Assembly (NCBI GenBank): GCA_050486105.1
Contig: JBJHCR010000092.1
Coordinates: 1 to 19,654 of the forward strand
From: JAEXNA01 sp050486105
GTDB taxonomy: Bacteria > Vulcanimicrobiota > Xenobia > Xenobiales > JADMJV01
Length of the DNA stretch: 19,654 nt
Direction: 5' to 3'
Each line of letters begins with the position of its first letter. Positions within the stretch are counted from its first letter, which is position 1. The notes under the pieces are model-generated. The model was not told where the DNA came from. It saw only the letters and a list, made by a program, of their open reading frames with translations, and did not search any database. Shown piece after piece: positions 1 through 9,463 of the stretch. The translations under genes and the position numbers were made by a program.

Positions 1-157
1 GAAGTGGGACTAGAGGTAGAAGAAAAGTTGAGATCTTGGCTCATGGCACCCGGTTGATCACGGGCATGAAAAGTCCTTCCTACGAATCTAGAAAAAATCT
101 ATAGGGCGAAACAGCGCTTACAAATCTCCAGTCACCGGACATCATCTCGACCCAGGA
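1..157. other. Upstream edge with stops in all forward frames
   Basis: No intact gene is visible. Frame 1 has stops at 55-57 and 67-69, frame 2 at 11-13, 17-19, 29-31 and 89-91, and frame 3 near 102-104. The frame of the following helicase is open from 92 and adds about 22 residues, including NSAYKSPVTGHHLDP, before its first ATG at 158. That piece looks like the segment that usually lies between helicase motifs Ia and Ib in DUF1998 helicases. The block may therefore be the damaged 5' part of the helicase gene rather than a true intergenic region. This last point is inference. Confidence 0.4.
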
Positions 158-3100
158 ATGCAACGACTTTTTGACATTCCTTATCGCGATGAGCGACTTG
201 AGGCTGTAGCAGATACTGGGCTTGAACCCCATCTAACGCTGGCAGAGCATCGAAGAATCGCTGTGGAACGCCGAAAACGGAAGCTCCAAGAGTTATTTAG
301 AATAATGAAGGAGTTGGAACAGGGCCAGACTCAAGCCCGCCGTTCGGCATTCCTTAACGAGACACAGGATTGCGCTGGGCACTTTGATCCCTTTTCTGCG
401 GCGAGCGCCTTTGGCGATGACGCGCCCTTTATGTTTCCATCTGTTGATGGCGGAGAACTAATCTCCCGTTGGGATATGCAGGAGACTCCACCAGATATCC
501 TCATAACCAATGTCAGTATGCTTTCGGCGATGTTGACACGAGAGGTTGAGTCTCGCATCTTCGGGCTTACGAGGGACTGGCTCGACAACGAACCGGATTC
601 CTACTTCTATCTTGTGCTGGATGAGCTACATCTCCAGAGGGGAAGCGCAGGTACAGAATTGTGCTACCTTCTGCGCATGCTTTTTGAGCGACTTGGTCTC
701 AGCAAACTCAAGAACAGAGGGAAGCTTCGTATACTTGCTTCGAGTGCCTCGTTGCCAGCGAGTCCAGAGACAGAGGCCCAACGAAGTGCCGAGTATCTAT
801 GGGACATGTTCGGCTCATACGGCCTCACACCGGAAGACTCGGGCGATTCAGTAAAAGAGTCTTGGCTTAGTGCAATAGTGCCTGGAGAGGAAATCCCGCC
901 ACTGCTTGAGCGAGAGTTTAATATGAGCAAACGCCCATATTTAGACCTTTTGAATTATAGCTTAAGTGGTGCGGGCTTGAATTCAGGGACAGCGATTGCG
1001 GCTACTCTTGATCGTGGGGAAACCAGAGCCCTCTGGAATGCCATAGCGTTAGACCTTGGAATCACAGAAACGTCGAATGTCGTTGCCGATTGCATAAGAG
1101 TGCTCGGTGATCGGCTTGCGTCGGTTTGCTGGGACGAACTCGATGGCAGGATGCGTGCAGAATCCGTCACAACAATCGCCACCAGGCTTTTTCAGGAATT
1201 TCGCAACGAAGGAGAAACAACCTCGGTCGATTTCAACGAGGCGCTTAGCGCCGTCCGCGCCATCCTTTTTGCACGGGGATGCGGTGATGGGCTATCCGCA
1301 TCTTTAGGTCGAATATCCGCGCCCTCATTCCGAGTTCATACCTTTTTTCGCAGCATTGAGGGCTTGTACTCGTCCGCCATCGTACCCAGCCAGACACAGG
1401 ACCCCGAAGGCGTAGATAGATACGTTGGCCCACTTAGTATCGAAAGGGAAGGCCTTGCATACTTGACTGACGAGCAGACACCTCTCCGTGCGCTCGAACT
1501 ACTCTACTGCGAGTGCTGTGGCGAGCTTTTTTTCGGTGGTCACAAGTCAGAGACTACCGGTCGTGGACAGAGAAGTATCGAACTCATTCCCAGTCAATCT
1601 GAAATCGAGGGTCTACCTGACCTGGCTAGCGGTCAACGATTCGAAGAGCTCAGCTTTGACGATTTTGCGGTGTTTTGGCCAACGAGTTTCGCTCAGGCAC
1701 AGATCCAAGATGGCGATTCGCCGGTCTGCAATTGGGTAGTGGCCGCGCTCGATCCAAGGACAGGTGTAGTCCGTGTCGGCCAGACCGCGACAAATGGCGA
1801 AGTGGGAGGCTTTTTATATCAAAGGGCGCGACAGCAAGACAGGCACGGCCGTGTACAGTCGTCCAGTGAATCCCACGTTCCGTACGCCTGTCCAAAATGT
1901 GGCACAGACTATTTTCAGCGGAGTCGTGGCCAAGGACGACACTCGCCCGTTCGCAACTTTCGAGCAGGCTTCGCTAAGACTACCCAGCTTCTCTCGACTG
2001 AACTTTTTGATGTACAGCGGATTTCTGACACAGAAAACCCGTCCAAGCTTGTGACTTTCTCCGATAGCCGGCAGGACGCTGCTAGGAGTGCGCTCGGCAT
2101 AGAAAAGAACCATCATCAGGATCTTCGGCGAGAACTTCTTTTCGTCGAACTTCGCAGAGTCGAAAGGCAAAAGGTCGAACGCTTAGCAGAAAGCCGTGCT
2201 AGGGTTGCGGCGATCGAGGCAGAAAGAGACCGACTGTTCTCGGTAGGGCGTGCGGAATATGAAAGCTACAGCCGACAGACAGACCAAGAACTTGAAGAAC
2301 TTAATCGGATCTGCGCTGAATGCTTGGCCAGTTCGATCTCTCTTTCCGAATTAGTCGAAGATCCATTTTCTCAAGCACTGAGACTCAATGAGAACCGACC
2401 AGTACGTCCCTTGATCTCACATATGGTCAGTCTAGGCGTCCATCCTTTTGACGACCTGGGTCTCGCGGATGCCCGTGGAAGTGTTGAAGGCGAGGACGAT
2501 CCGGAGTTTTTCGCCTGGTACCAGCTTTTTGATCTCAACGAAGATGGAACCATCGTTTGGCGGCGATTCCCTGGCCGTGCACGTTTTGAAATGAGCGCGC
2601 GGGCGGACCTCGTTGTGCGGTTTTTGAGAACGATGACGGATGTTCTCTTCAGTAAAACCTACTTTTCCCCCGAAGAGTCAGGGCTTGGGTTTCTGACCGT
2701 TTCATACCCAAGCATTACCGACGACCTGGAGCGGCAGCAAACTGAGCAACGATTAGCGGCGCTTATGCGCGTGATTGGTGATTCATATAGGTACACACCA
2801 TCGCCGTATCTGGGTCGGGGCGCGGAGCATCCCCAGTGGCTCCGATGGGGCGACGTAACAACAAGAAGATTTAGAGGGTTCGTTGAGACCCTATGGTCAG
2901 AAGACCAGTGCGAGACCGAAACAATGCGCTGGCTAGGGCGACTCCGAGAAGCTGGACATCCAGGCGGCGTACTAAACGTATCGGAATTACGAATCCAGCT
3001 TGTCGATGCCGAGGATGACTATTGGCGTTGCGATCGTTGTTCGCGAGTTCATCTTCACCGCGGATTTGGAATTTGTACTCGATGCCTAAGGAGTCTTCCC

Positions 3101-5635
3101 AATGATCCTGCAGGGCTAGTGGGTGAGCTGCGAAATGGCAATTTCCTTGCCGAGCGGGTAGAGCGCGCCACGCTCCACGATATTGACGAGTCTTCGGAAG
3201 TCGCCCCATCGTTCAGACTTCATTGTGAGGAACTCACCGGGCAAACCGACGACCCGGCGGCCCGGCAACGTGAGTTCCGAGGCATATTTGTTGACACAGA
3301 TGATACGGATGACGATGACGATGACCAAGAGCTGCTCGACGGCGACCCACCTGATAGGTTCAGAGTCGCAAGGCGAACTATTGATCTTTTGACTGTCACC
3401 ACCACTATGGAGGTCGGAATCGACATTGGTCCTTTAAGAGCGGTGATGCAAGGCAACATGCCACCTCAGCGTTTCAACTATCAGCAGCGTGTTGGTCGGG
3501 CCGGAAGACGCGGGCAAGCCTTTTCTCTTGCACTTACAATATGCAGGACCAAGAGCCACGATGTTTTCTACTTTCAAAGACCCCGAAACATTACAGGCGA
3601 TGTACCGCCGACGCCTTTCCTGACAAAAGGTCTGGAAAAAATTGCACTACGTTTTCTTTGGAAGCGCTGGCTTATCGAGGCATTCTCACAGATTAGAAGC
3701 AACTTTCGCTCTGACGGATTGAGGCTTTTCCCTGGTGATTTGATGTCACCGCCCGATATTCACGGCGAATTTATTCCGTGTCGGTTACTTGGTGATAACG
3801 CTGATGAGTGGGAGGATATCCTCAGAGAGGCACTCGCGGCAACACGGCCTGTGGCCGAGGAGTTTTACAGGGCAATTCTCGACGAAGGCAGAGTCGAAGC
3901 ACCTAGTTCGATACCTAGTCCAGATACCATGGTTGAACGGATAACCCAGTTGCTAGGAAGGGGCGCCGTATTTGGTCTCGGGCATCAACTTGCAGAATTG
4001 GGCATGTTGCCTATGTTTGGTATGCCGACCCGAACTCGCGATCTCTACCACACGCTCGACTTCAGGGCAAGTCCACCAGAAACCCGAACAATCGACCGCG
4101 ACCTCGACATCGCAATTTACGAATTTGCTCCTGGCGCTGTTGTTATCAAGGACAAGCTAGCATACAAGTCTATCGGGTTGACACCGAGCTTTGGATTGCC
4201 TCCTTCCTTAAGCCAACGCGAAAGGAGAAACATCGTTCTATTCGACGCGAGTGCTTACGGCGCGGATTTTAACCTAGCGCAATGTTCGGTCTGCAGCGCT
4301 TGGCAGGAAGTGGACAGTGCCGCCGAGCTTGTCGAGTGTGATGGCTGCGGCGCCGATATTAGGGTCGAAGACATCCAACCGTGTGTGGTTCCGAATGGGT
4401 TTCGAACAGATTATCGACGCGCTAGCGTCGACGAGGAGTCCAGTGGCGCGAGACACAGGGCTGTTCAGGCTCAAGGTAGGCGGATTGATTTCGACGAGTA
4501 CCGGATAATGACGGACACCGCAGTGGTTCATCATTTCCAAATGGCATTCACACAGGAGGCTCGAACGTATAGGCTAAACCGTGGTGCTTTGGATGAAAAT
4601 GACGCGTGGACAGGTTTTACGTTACAGGAGGGCACTGAAACTCGGAGGTACACACGCGGTCAACTCGAGCTTCCCCGCCAACAGTTGCTCTTAGATGAGG
4701 TCCCTACGAATTGGACCGATACGGAAGAGCCACAGAACGTCTGGTTAGCCGCCCCCAAGACAACGGACTCACTTTTCCTTGCGCCCGCAAGGCTGAACTC
4801 TCTTCTGGCCTTAGGCTTTCTTCCCGTACAAACGGGGCTAACAACACCGGATTTTGAACTGGGACAGTGGCAGGGCGTGAGGGCTGCTGCGCTTTCGGCA
4901 GCCTTCCTGTTCGTTTCGGCTGCAGCTATTGATCTTGATATTGACCCCGAAGAATTTGAGATCTTAGAACCTCGGCTCTACGGCGGTACACACCGTTTTC
5001 CTATTCTGCAGATTACAGACCGCTTAGTGAACGGAGCAGGGTTCTGTCGGTATCTAGCTCAGGAGAATGAGGGTGTGCCCAAAGCTCTTGAGCTTATTCG
5101 CTCGCTATTGTTTTCTTTGGACGCGCTTCCTCTTGCCATTCTTCTCAAAAGTGAACACCTACAGAGATGCGATACAGCGTGCTATAACTGTATGATGAGG
5201 TATGGCAACCAGCAGTACCACGGGCTTTTGGACTGGCGCTTGGGGCTTTCCTTTGCGCGTGCGTTGATTGACCCGGGTTTCGACTGTGGTCTCGACGGCA
5301 GTTTTAATTCGGCGGGATTGACCGATTGGACCTACATGGCCAGCTCGCAGGCGATTGCAATGGCTAACCTATTTGGTGGTGACCATCAACTTTTCGCTGA
5401 CGGAAACGTGCCAGGCTTTAGAATAATGATTGAGGGACGACTATCGCCTTGGATATTGGTGCGACATCCGCTATGGAGATGGGACGAGCGCGCGCTCTCG
5501 CAAGATTCTCTCCTTTCGACAGCAATTGCAGAGTGCTCCAATTCGAGGGGTCCGACCATTTGTGTCGATACATTCAATCTGGCAAGAAGGAAAGTTAAGG
5601 TTCGTGAGTGGCTCAAGGATGCATACAGAGCATAG
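158..5635 (+). CDS. druE: DUF1998 SF2 helicase, Druantia DruE-like, N-terminally truncated
   Basis: A very large (1825 residue) superfamily 2 helicase with a C-terminal DUF1998 module, matching DruE, the protein common to Druantia anti-phage systems. Visible in order: PPDILITNVSML before motif II DELH (155-158); motif III-like ASSASL; a Cys cluster at 451-454 and CPKC (578-581); DSRQDAARS (from 636); a long charged helical stretch; CDRC/CTRC zinc ribbon (958-976); an acidic run (1046-1066); motif V-like TTMEVGIDIG (after 1081); motif VI QQRVGRAGRRGQ (1109-1120); a second zinc ribbon (1376-1397); and the DUF1998 signature with Cys1671, 1675 and 1678, His1688 and LDW. No Walker A (GxGKT) or motif Ia is present, and the family normally carries a few hundred more residues upstream. 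Stops block extension beyond position 92. The protein as read should not hydrolyse ATP. ATG 158 is the first start in the frame, not a proven start. The methyltransferase gene overlaps its end. DISARM is the alternative, but there the helicase and DUF1998 protein are separate. Confidence 0.7.
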   Translation: MQRLFDIPYRDERLEAVADTGLEPHLTLAEHRRIAVERRKRKLQELFRIMKELEQGQTQARRSAFLNETQDCAGHFDPFSAASAFGDDAPFMFPSVDGGELISRWDMQETPPDILITNVSMLSAMLTREVESRIFGLTRDWLDNEPDSYFYLVLDELHLQRGSAGTELCYLLRMLFERLGLSKLKNRGKLRILASSASLPASPETEAQRSAEYLWDMFGSYGLTPEDSGDSVKESWLSAIVPGEEIPPLLEREFNMSKRPYLDLLNYSLSGAGLNSGTAIAATLDRGETRALWNAIALDLGITETSNVVADCIRVLGDRLASVCWDELDGRMRAESVTTIATRLFQEFRNEGETTSVDFNEALSAVRAILFARGCGDGLSASLGRISAPSFRVHTFFRSIEGLYSSAIVPSQTQDPEGVDRYVGPLSIEREGLAYLTDEQTPLRALELLYCECCGELFFGGHKSETTGRGQRSIELIPSQSEIEGLPDLASGQRFEELSFDDFAVFWPTSFAQAQIQDGDSPVCNWVVAALDPRTGVVRVGQTATNGEVGGFLYQRARQQDRHGRVQSSSESHVPYACPKCGTDYFQRSRGQGRHSPVRNFRAGFAKTTQLLSTELFDVQRISDTENPSKLVTFSDSRQDAARSALGIEKNHHQDLRRELLFVELRRVERQKVERLAESRARVAAIEAERDRLFSVGRAEYESYSRQTDQELEELNRICAECLASSISLSELVEDPFSQALRLNENRPVRPLISHMVSLGVHPFDDLGLADARGSVEGEDDPEFFAWYQLFDLNEDGTIVWRRFPGRARFEMSARADLVVRFLRTMTDVLFSKTYFSPEESGLGFLTVSYPSITDDLERQQTEQRLAALMRVIGDSYRYTPSPYLGRGAEHPQWLRWGDVTTRRFRGFVETLWSEDQCETETMRWLGRLREAGHPGGVLNVSELRIQLVDAEDDYWRCDRCSRVHLHRGFGICTRCLRSLPNDPAGLVGELRNGNFLAERVERATLHDIDESSEVAPSFRLHCEELTGQTDDPAARQREFRGIFVDTDDTDDDDDDQELLDGDPPDRFRVARRTIDLLTVTTTMEVGIDIGPLRAVMQGNMPPQRFNYQQRVGRAGRRGQAFSLALTICRTKSHDVFYFQRPRNITGDVPPTPFLTKGLEKIALRFLWKRWLIEAFSQIRSNFRSDGLRLFPGDLMSPPDIHGEFIPCRLLGDNADEWEDILREALAATRPVAEEFYRAILDEGRVEAPSSIPSPDTMVERITQLLGRGAVFGLGHQLAELGMLPMFGMPTRTRDLYHTLDFRASPPETRTIDRDLDIAIYEFAPGAVVIKDKLAYKSIGLTPSFGLPPSLSQRERRNIVLFDASAYGADFNLAQCSVCSAWQEVDSAAELVECDGCGADIRVEDIQPCVVPNGFRTDYRRASVDEESSGARHRAVQAQGRRIDFDEYRIMTDTAVVHHFQMAFTQEARTYRLNRGALDENDAWTGFTLQEGTETRRYTRGQLELPRQQLLLDEVPTNWTDTEEPQNVWLAAPKTTDSLFLAPARLNSLLALGFLPVQTGLTTPDFELGQWQGVRAAALSAAFLFVSAAAIDLDIDPEEFEILEPRLYGGTHRFPILQITDRLVNGAGFCRYLAQENEGVPKALELIRSLLFSLDALPLAILLKSEHLQRCDTACYNCMMRYGNQQYHGLLDWRLGLSFARALIDPGFDCGLDGSFNSAGLTDWTYMASSQAIAMANLFGGDHQLFADGNVPGFRIMIEGRLSPWILVRHPLWRWDERALSQDSLLSTAIAECSNSRGPTICVDTFNLARRKVKVREWLKDAYRA

Positions 5636-6686
5636 AAAGGGCTGCAGGGTCATTGACCTCTTCTGCGGAGCAGGTGGGTTGACCAGAGGGTTTCTCGATG
5701 CTGGCCTTGAGGTTGTTGCCGGAATCGACGTGGATCCTTCTTGCCGATACGCGTATGAGCAAAACAATGATGTGCCCTTTTTCCTAAAAGATGTGTTCCA
5801 GTTGAAGCCCGAAGATTTGCGGGAGCTGTTCGGCAGCGCCTACGTTCGGGTTTTGGCAGGATGTGCACCTTGCCAACCGTTTTCGAATTACAGGCAAGGT
5901 CGACGAAGTATGTCGAAAAAAGACCAAAGATGGAACTTATTGTACGAGTTTTCAAGGCTTGTGGAAGGCACCTTGCCGGATATCATATGCATGGAAAACG
6001 TACCCCAGCTCGCGACGAAACCAGCCTTTCGTGATTTTGTTGAAAGGCTCAAAACTGCAGGCTATAGGGTGGACTGGTCAATACTCGATTGTTCTTTCTA
6101 CGGCGTTCCCCAACAAAGAAAACGATTGACGCTACTAGGTTCAAGACTTGGGGAGATTTCGATCCCTTCCAGTCCCACTGAGTCCGTTGGTACTGTTAGA
6201 AAATTTATCGAGGATCTGCCGAAAATTGAAGCCGGTGAGTGTTGCAGTGAGGACCGATTGCACAGAAGTCTGAATCTTTCTGCAAAGAACTTACTTCGAA
6301 TTAGACAGTCTGTTCCAGGCGGCAGCTGGAAAGAGTGGGATGAGTCGCTTGTACTCCCCTGTCACCAAAGAAATACTGGAAAGGGATACGGGGGAGTTTA
6401 CGGCCGAATGGAGTGGGACAAGCCAGCGCCGACGATTACAACACAATGCCTTTTTTACGGGAGTGGCAGGTTTGGTCATCCTGAACAAGATCGAGCTATA
6501 TCGTTGAGGGAGGCAGCTCTTCTGCAGACTTTCCCCCCCGACTATCATTTTTTTTGCGAAAAACGTCCGCTCGCTCAACGCGATACTGCTAGGTTGATTG
6601 GGAACGCAGTGCCCGTAAGACTCGCGAATACTTTGGGTGATACAATCTTGCGCCACAGCCTTGAACAGCGGGAGACACTTCGCTAA
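5619..6686 (+). CDS. druM: C5-cytosine DNA methyltransferase, Druantia II DruM-like
   Basis: A 355-residue DNA (cytosine-5) methyltransferase that transfers a methyl group from S-adenosylmethionine to cytosine. All core motifs are readable: motif I VIDLFCGAGGLTRGF (11-25), motif IV PCQPFS with catalytic Cys85, motif VI ENV (126-128), motif VIII QQRKR (165-169), a target-recognition region around 200-290, then APTITT and the C-terminal motif X IGNAVP with Asn329. I chose ATG 5619 because the open frame starts inside the helicase gene, but homology to the family begins only near residue 9. This start overlaps the helicase stop by 17 bases, consistent with co-transcription and coupling. In type II Druantia a methylase of this kind (DruM) accompanies DruE. 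Whether it marks self DNA or takes part in the attack is not visible here, and the target sequence cannot be read. A solitary or restriction-linked Dcm-type enzyme is the alternative, but no restriction endonuclease is adjacent. Confidence 0.85.
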   Translation: MHTEHRKGCRVIDLFCGAGGLTRGFLDAGLEVVAGIDVDPSCRYAYEQNNDVPFFLKDVFQLKPEDLRELFGSAYVRVLAGCAPCQPFSNYRQGRRSMSKKDQRWNLLYEFSRLVEGTLPDIICMENVPQLATKPAFRDFVERLKTAGYRVDWSILDCSFYGVPQQRKRLTLLGSRLGEISIPSSPTESVGTVRKFIEDLPKIEAGECCSEDRLHRSLNLSAKNLLRIRQSVPGGSWKEWDESLVLPCHQRNTGKGYGGVYGRMEWDKPAPTITTQCLFYGSGRFGHPEQDRAISLREAALLQTFPPDYHFFCEKRPLAQRDTARLIGNAVPVRLANTLGDTILRHSLEQRETLR

Positions 6687-9463
6687 GAATGCCTGTCGGT
6701 TGGGCTTTGATGTTGTTTCACCGCGAAAGCAAGAACCTGAATGATTCGGTTGTTTGCACGAAGACCCCGTTGAATCGTGCGCTCAACCTCAGGTCCCCGG
6801 GTTCCCGTTTTCAGAGCAACGAGCAAATTAGTGGCTAGCTTTCGACATGAATCTCTAATAGGCAAACCAATGTCCATACCCTTATCCCCAAAGGGGTACA
6901 AGTAAGACTCAAAGCGCCCATTAGAGCTTAATCTTGGACCAGGCTTCTGGCTGCCTGTTATGGCGCACAGGCGCCCCAAAGGAAGTGGCAAAAAAACATC
7001 CGGGTGGCGTGATTCAAGTCCGTCTTGAGACCAGTGGTAAGGAATGTTGCGAAATTCTTCAAGATGTGCCGCGATAACGATCCAATTCCTGATGAACGAC
7101 CAGGATCTGTATGTGCCTCTGTGTACAACAGAGTAGATATTGGAGAGCCTTGAATTCACTGAACAAACAATAGAGGTGCCGTGTGGGTCTGGCCCTGCTC
7201 TGAATCTTCCAGCTCTAACGGTCCAAAACCAACGTGGCTCAAAACCCGGTGGTGGCGGACCAAACCCAAATTCCTGATTCTCCAGAAGCAAGTTCTCGAG
7301 TGAATCTTTCGGCTCCCAATTCAGCCATTCAGGTGCCTCCAATCTCAAAGCCTGTGAGACTCTACTTACCACCTTGAAATTGTCAGGATACGCTCTGAGT
7401 GTTCCGGGGTGCCACTCGTTCGGCCCCTGAACAAACTCAGTGCGGAGTTGAATCTCATCAGCGAAGTTGAAGACCGCATCCCGCAACCCCTGATGTGTGA
7501 GACCGATGAGTGAACCGACAAGGCCCGTATGACTCTCAAAGAGGATAAATCTCGGACGCCTTGGCATTAGGGTAAAATTCTTATAGCCCTGGCGAATCAA
7601 AAGGTCAAATGAACCGGCCTCGATCCAACTCCTTAGAACTGCCCTTCGCACGCGCTCGTCCCCGCTGGGGAGGGCGGAGCTGAGCAAACGATTAACTTCG
7701 AACAAGGGAATACCGCTTCTTCTAACAGCTATGCTCGCTAGCGTCGTTGCTAGGGTGTCAAAAAACAATTCTCGATTCCTACCAGAAACTACAGGCGCGA
7801 GCTTCCATCGCCTCCCTTGCTTTAGGTCACGATGAATACTTGCCCCCAGTGGCACTTCAGACCCGGGTCCCCCCTCCAAGTGCATTTCTGCTGGCCCAGC
7901 AGCTTCAAATGAATAGCGACCTGCATTTACGAACCTATAGTCCCAACGTGTAAGCGAGAGGTAGAAAACCGTCTTTCCTTTGACCACCGAACCGTCGTTT
8001 CTCGTTACCACAATCTCGAACGCACCATCCAAATTGCTTTCCGAGAACGACCACAGATCCGTACCGACCGGTGTCAAAAGAACACATTTATCACCCTTTC
8101 TTATACAAACACTCGCCGCCTCCGGAAACCGGATCATTGGCAATCCATTTCTGGTACCCAAAAAGCCCTTTCCAATTCGGATTCCGTCTTTAAAAGTTAT
8201 CGAAAGCGGTGCCATCGTCTCGGCCAAGTGATGGACATCCGCTAGCCCGTCGGGAGGCAACTTCATGATTGAAATCCTGCAGTTGTGCACCTCGAACCAT
8301 CCACGATAAATCGAGGCTTTTCTCTCACCGCCGAATGCTGAGAAGAAAGGACCCAATCTATCTTCTCTTACGAGCGCAAAATCGGCTCCGTGGGCGTTGG
8401 AGCCCCCCACAAGCCGAAGAAGGTCAGCAAATTCGTCTCGAAAAATCAAGACTCCACGTTTAGCGTGTAAGTTTGCTCTTCCCGCCCGGATAGCGTTTGA
8501 GGTCAGACATTCAACGACGTTTCTCCCTCTTTCTGGTACCAGTTCGTGACTAAAAGTTGAGAACGGGAACTCCAAGGGAATAGCATCAAGGCCTGCCAAT
8601 TTCTCACCGCTCGGCCGCTCCAATGCAAGATGAAGCACAAGAGACTTCCCCAAATAGCTTCCTATAAGCTCAACGACGTCGGAATGCTCTCTTGAAGTTT
8701 CCGGTTCGAAAGTCTTCGATGTTTGCCGTACAGCCCGCCAGAAAGCACTATCTCTAGTGAAAGCGGCTGAATCAATTTGCGAGCAGAACTCATTGAAGTC
8801 ACGTTGAAACTCTCGACTAAATTGCCCGATCGCGCGTCGCAATCGTTCTACAGTTAGCCAAAGAGGGGGATCATCGCCAAGCAGTTCCCACTCATCGAGC
8901 AACTTGCCGAGAAGTCGCCGGTCCAGGCTATGTGGAAAGGCAAGAAACCAACTGTAACCGATGTTCGATCTAAAGCTGTCATATGGCGGTAATCGCAGTC
9001 TCGCCCGTGGATTCCAGCTAGGTTCCAGCCATTCTGCTAAACTCTCCCACAAGGATGGAAGGATTGTAAGGAATTTTTCCTGCTTACGACCAAACGCCTG
9101 CGTGATCCTATAGTGGAATCCTCGCTTATTGTCTGGGTATCCGTAAGCCACGTGACAGGTTAGCCACAGAAATGCAAAAAAATGTGGAACCCGTTGGCTT
9201 TCCGGTGTCCACCCCGAGGTTTCCAAACAGAATCTGTAGGCACTCTTGCCTCTAGGAACTCGTCCCTTGAGTATTTCCAAGAACCGATCACGGATGACTT
9301 GTGGGGGATTTATCCTATCGTTAGTGAGATCACGAAATTCTTCAACTGTAGCTGGGATGCGAAGAACTGGCCTTCGCTTCGCCAGTGGGAAGCAATGGTT
9401 GACCAACGCGTTATTCCAGTCGTCATAAGACCACTCACGCCAAGCAACAGGCTCACTATTCAT
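6683..9463 (-). CDS. Large unknown protein, Druantia II DruF/DruG candidate
   Basis: A 926-residue protein I do not recognise by motif. The frame is open to 9559, but ATG 9463 is the better start: it overlaps the upstream stop by only 8 bases (ATGAATAG), whereas the longer version would overlap by 104. The N-terminal 300 residues look mainly helical and rich in Trp, Arg and Leu. A middle part (about 330-560) looks beta-rich. A segment around 575-650 (from RRSGIPLFEVNRLL) has the helix spacing of a winged helix. There is no signal peptide, membrane helix, nucleotide-binding loop or obvious nuclease motif. It is the distal gene of a two-gene leftward operon and runs tail-to-tail into the methyltransferase, sharing 4 bases of stop codon. 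Type II Druantia is reported to contain two large proteins (DruF, DruG) besides the methylase and DruE. The call rests on this context and I cannot say which of the two it is. Confidence 0.55.
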   Translation of the reverse strand: MNSEPVAWREWSYDDWNNALVNHCFPLAKRRPVLRIPATVEEFRDLTNDRINPPQVIRDRFLEILKGRVPRGKSAYRFCLETSGWTPESQRVPHFFAFLWLTCHVAYGYPDNKRGFHYRITQAFGRKQEKFLTILPSLWESLAEWLEPSWNPRARLRLPPYDSFRSNIGYSWFLAFPHSLDRRLLGKLLDEWELLGDDPPLWLTVERLRRAIGQFSREFQRDFNEFCSQIDSAAFTRDSAFWRAVRQTSKTFEPETSREHSDVVELIGSYLGKSLVLHLALERPSGEKLAGLDAIPLEFPFSTFSHELVPERGRNVVECLTSNAIRAGRANLHAKRGVLIFRDEFADLLRLVGGSNAHGADFALVREDRLGPFFSAFGGERKASIYRGWFEVHNCRISIMKLPPDGLADVHHLAETMAPLSITFKDGIRIGKGFLGTRNGLPMIRFPEAASVCIRKGDKCVLLTPVGTDLWSFSESNLDGAFEIVVTRNDGSVVKGKTVFYLSLTRWDYRFVNAGRYSFEAAGPAEMHLEGGPGSEVPLGASIHRDLKQGRRWKLAPVVSGRNRELFFDTLATTLASIAVRRSGIPLFEVNRLLSSALPSGDERVRRAVLRSWIEAGSFDLLIRQGYKNFTLMPRRPRFILFESHTGLVGSLIGLTHQGLRDAVFNFADEIQLRTEFVQGPNEWHPGTLRAYPDNFKVVSRVSQALRLEAPEWLNWEPKDSLENLLLENQEFGFGPPPPGFEPRWFWTVRAGRFRAGPDPHGTSIVCSVNSRLSNIYSVVHRGTYRSWSFIRNWIVIAAHLEEFRNIPYHWSQDGLESRHPDVFLPLPLGRLCAITGSQKPGPRLSSNGRFESYLYPFGDKGMDIGLPIRDSCRKLATNLLVALKTGTRGPEVERTIQRGLRANNRIIQVLAFAVKQHQSPTDRHS

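Noticed and set aside
5430..5618. Longer start for the methyltransferase inside the helicase gene
   Set aside because: Those 63 residues are a shadow of the helicase C-terminus. Methylase homology begins only after 5619.
158..5635. DISARM (drmA/drmB) as the identity of the helicase
   Set aside because: DISARM has the helicase and the DUF1998 protein as separate genes plus a PLD protein. Here they are fused and no PLD gene is present.
331..5767. Many 60-118 residue open frames on both strands inside the helicase gene
   Set aside because: They lie opposite or out of frame with a gene that shows clear family motifs, and none has a recognisable domain or ribosome binding site.
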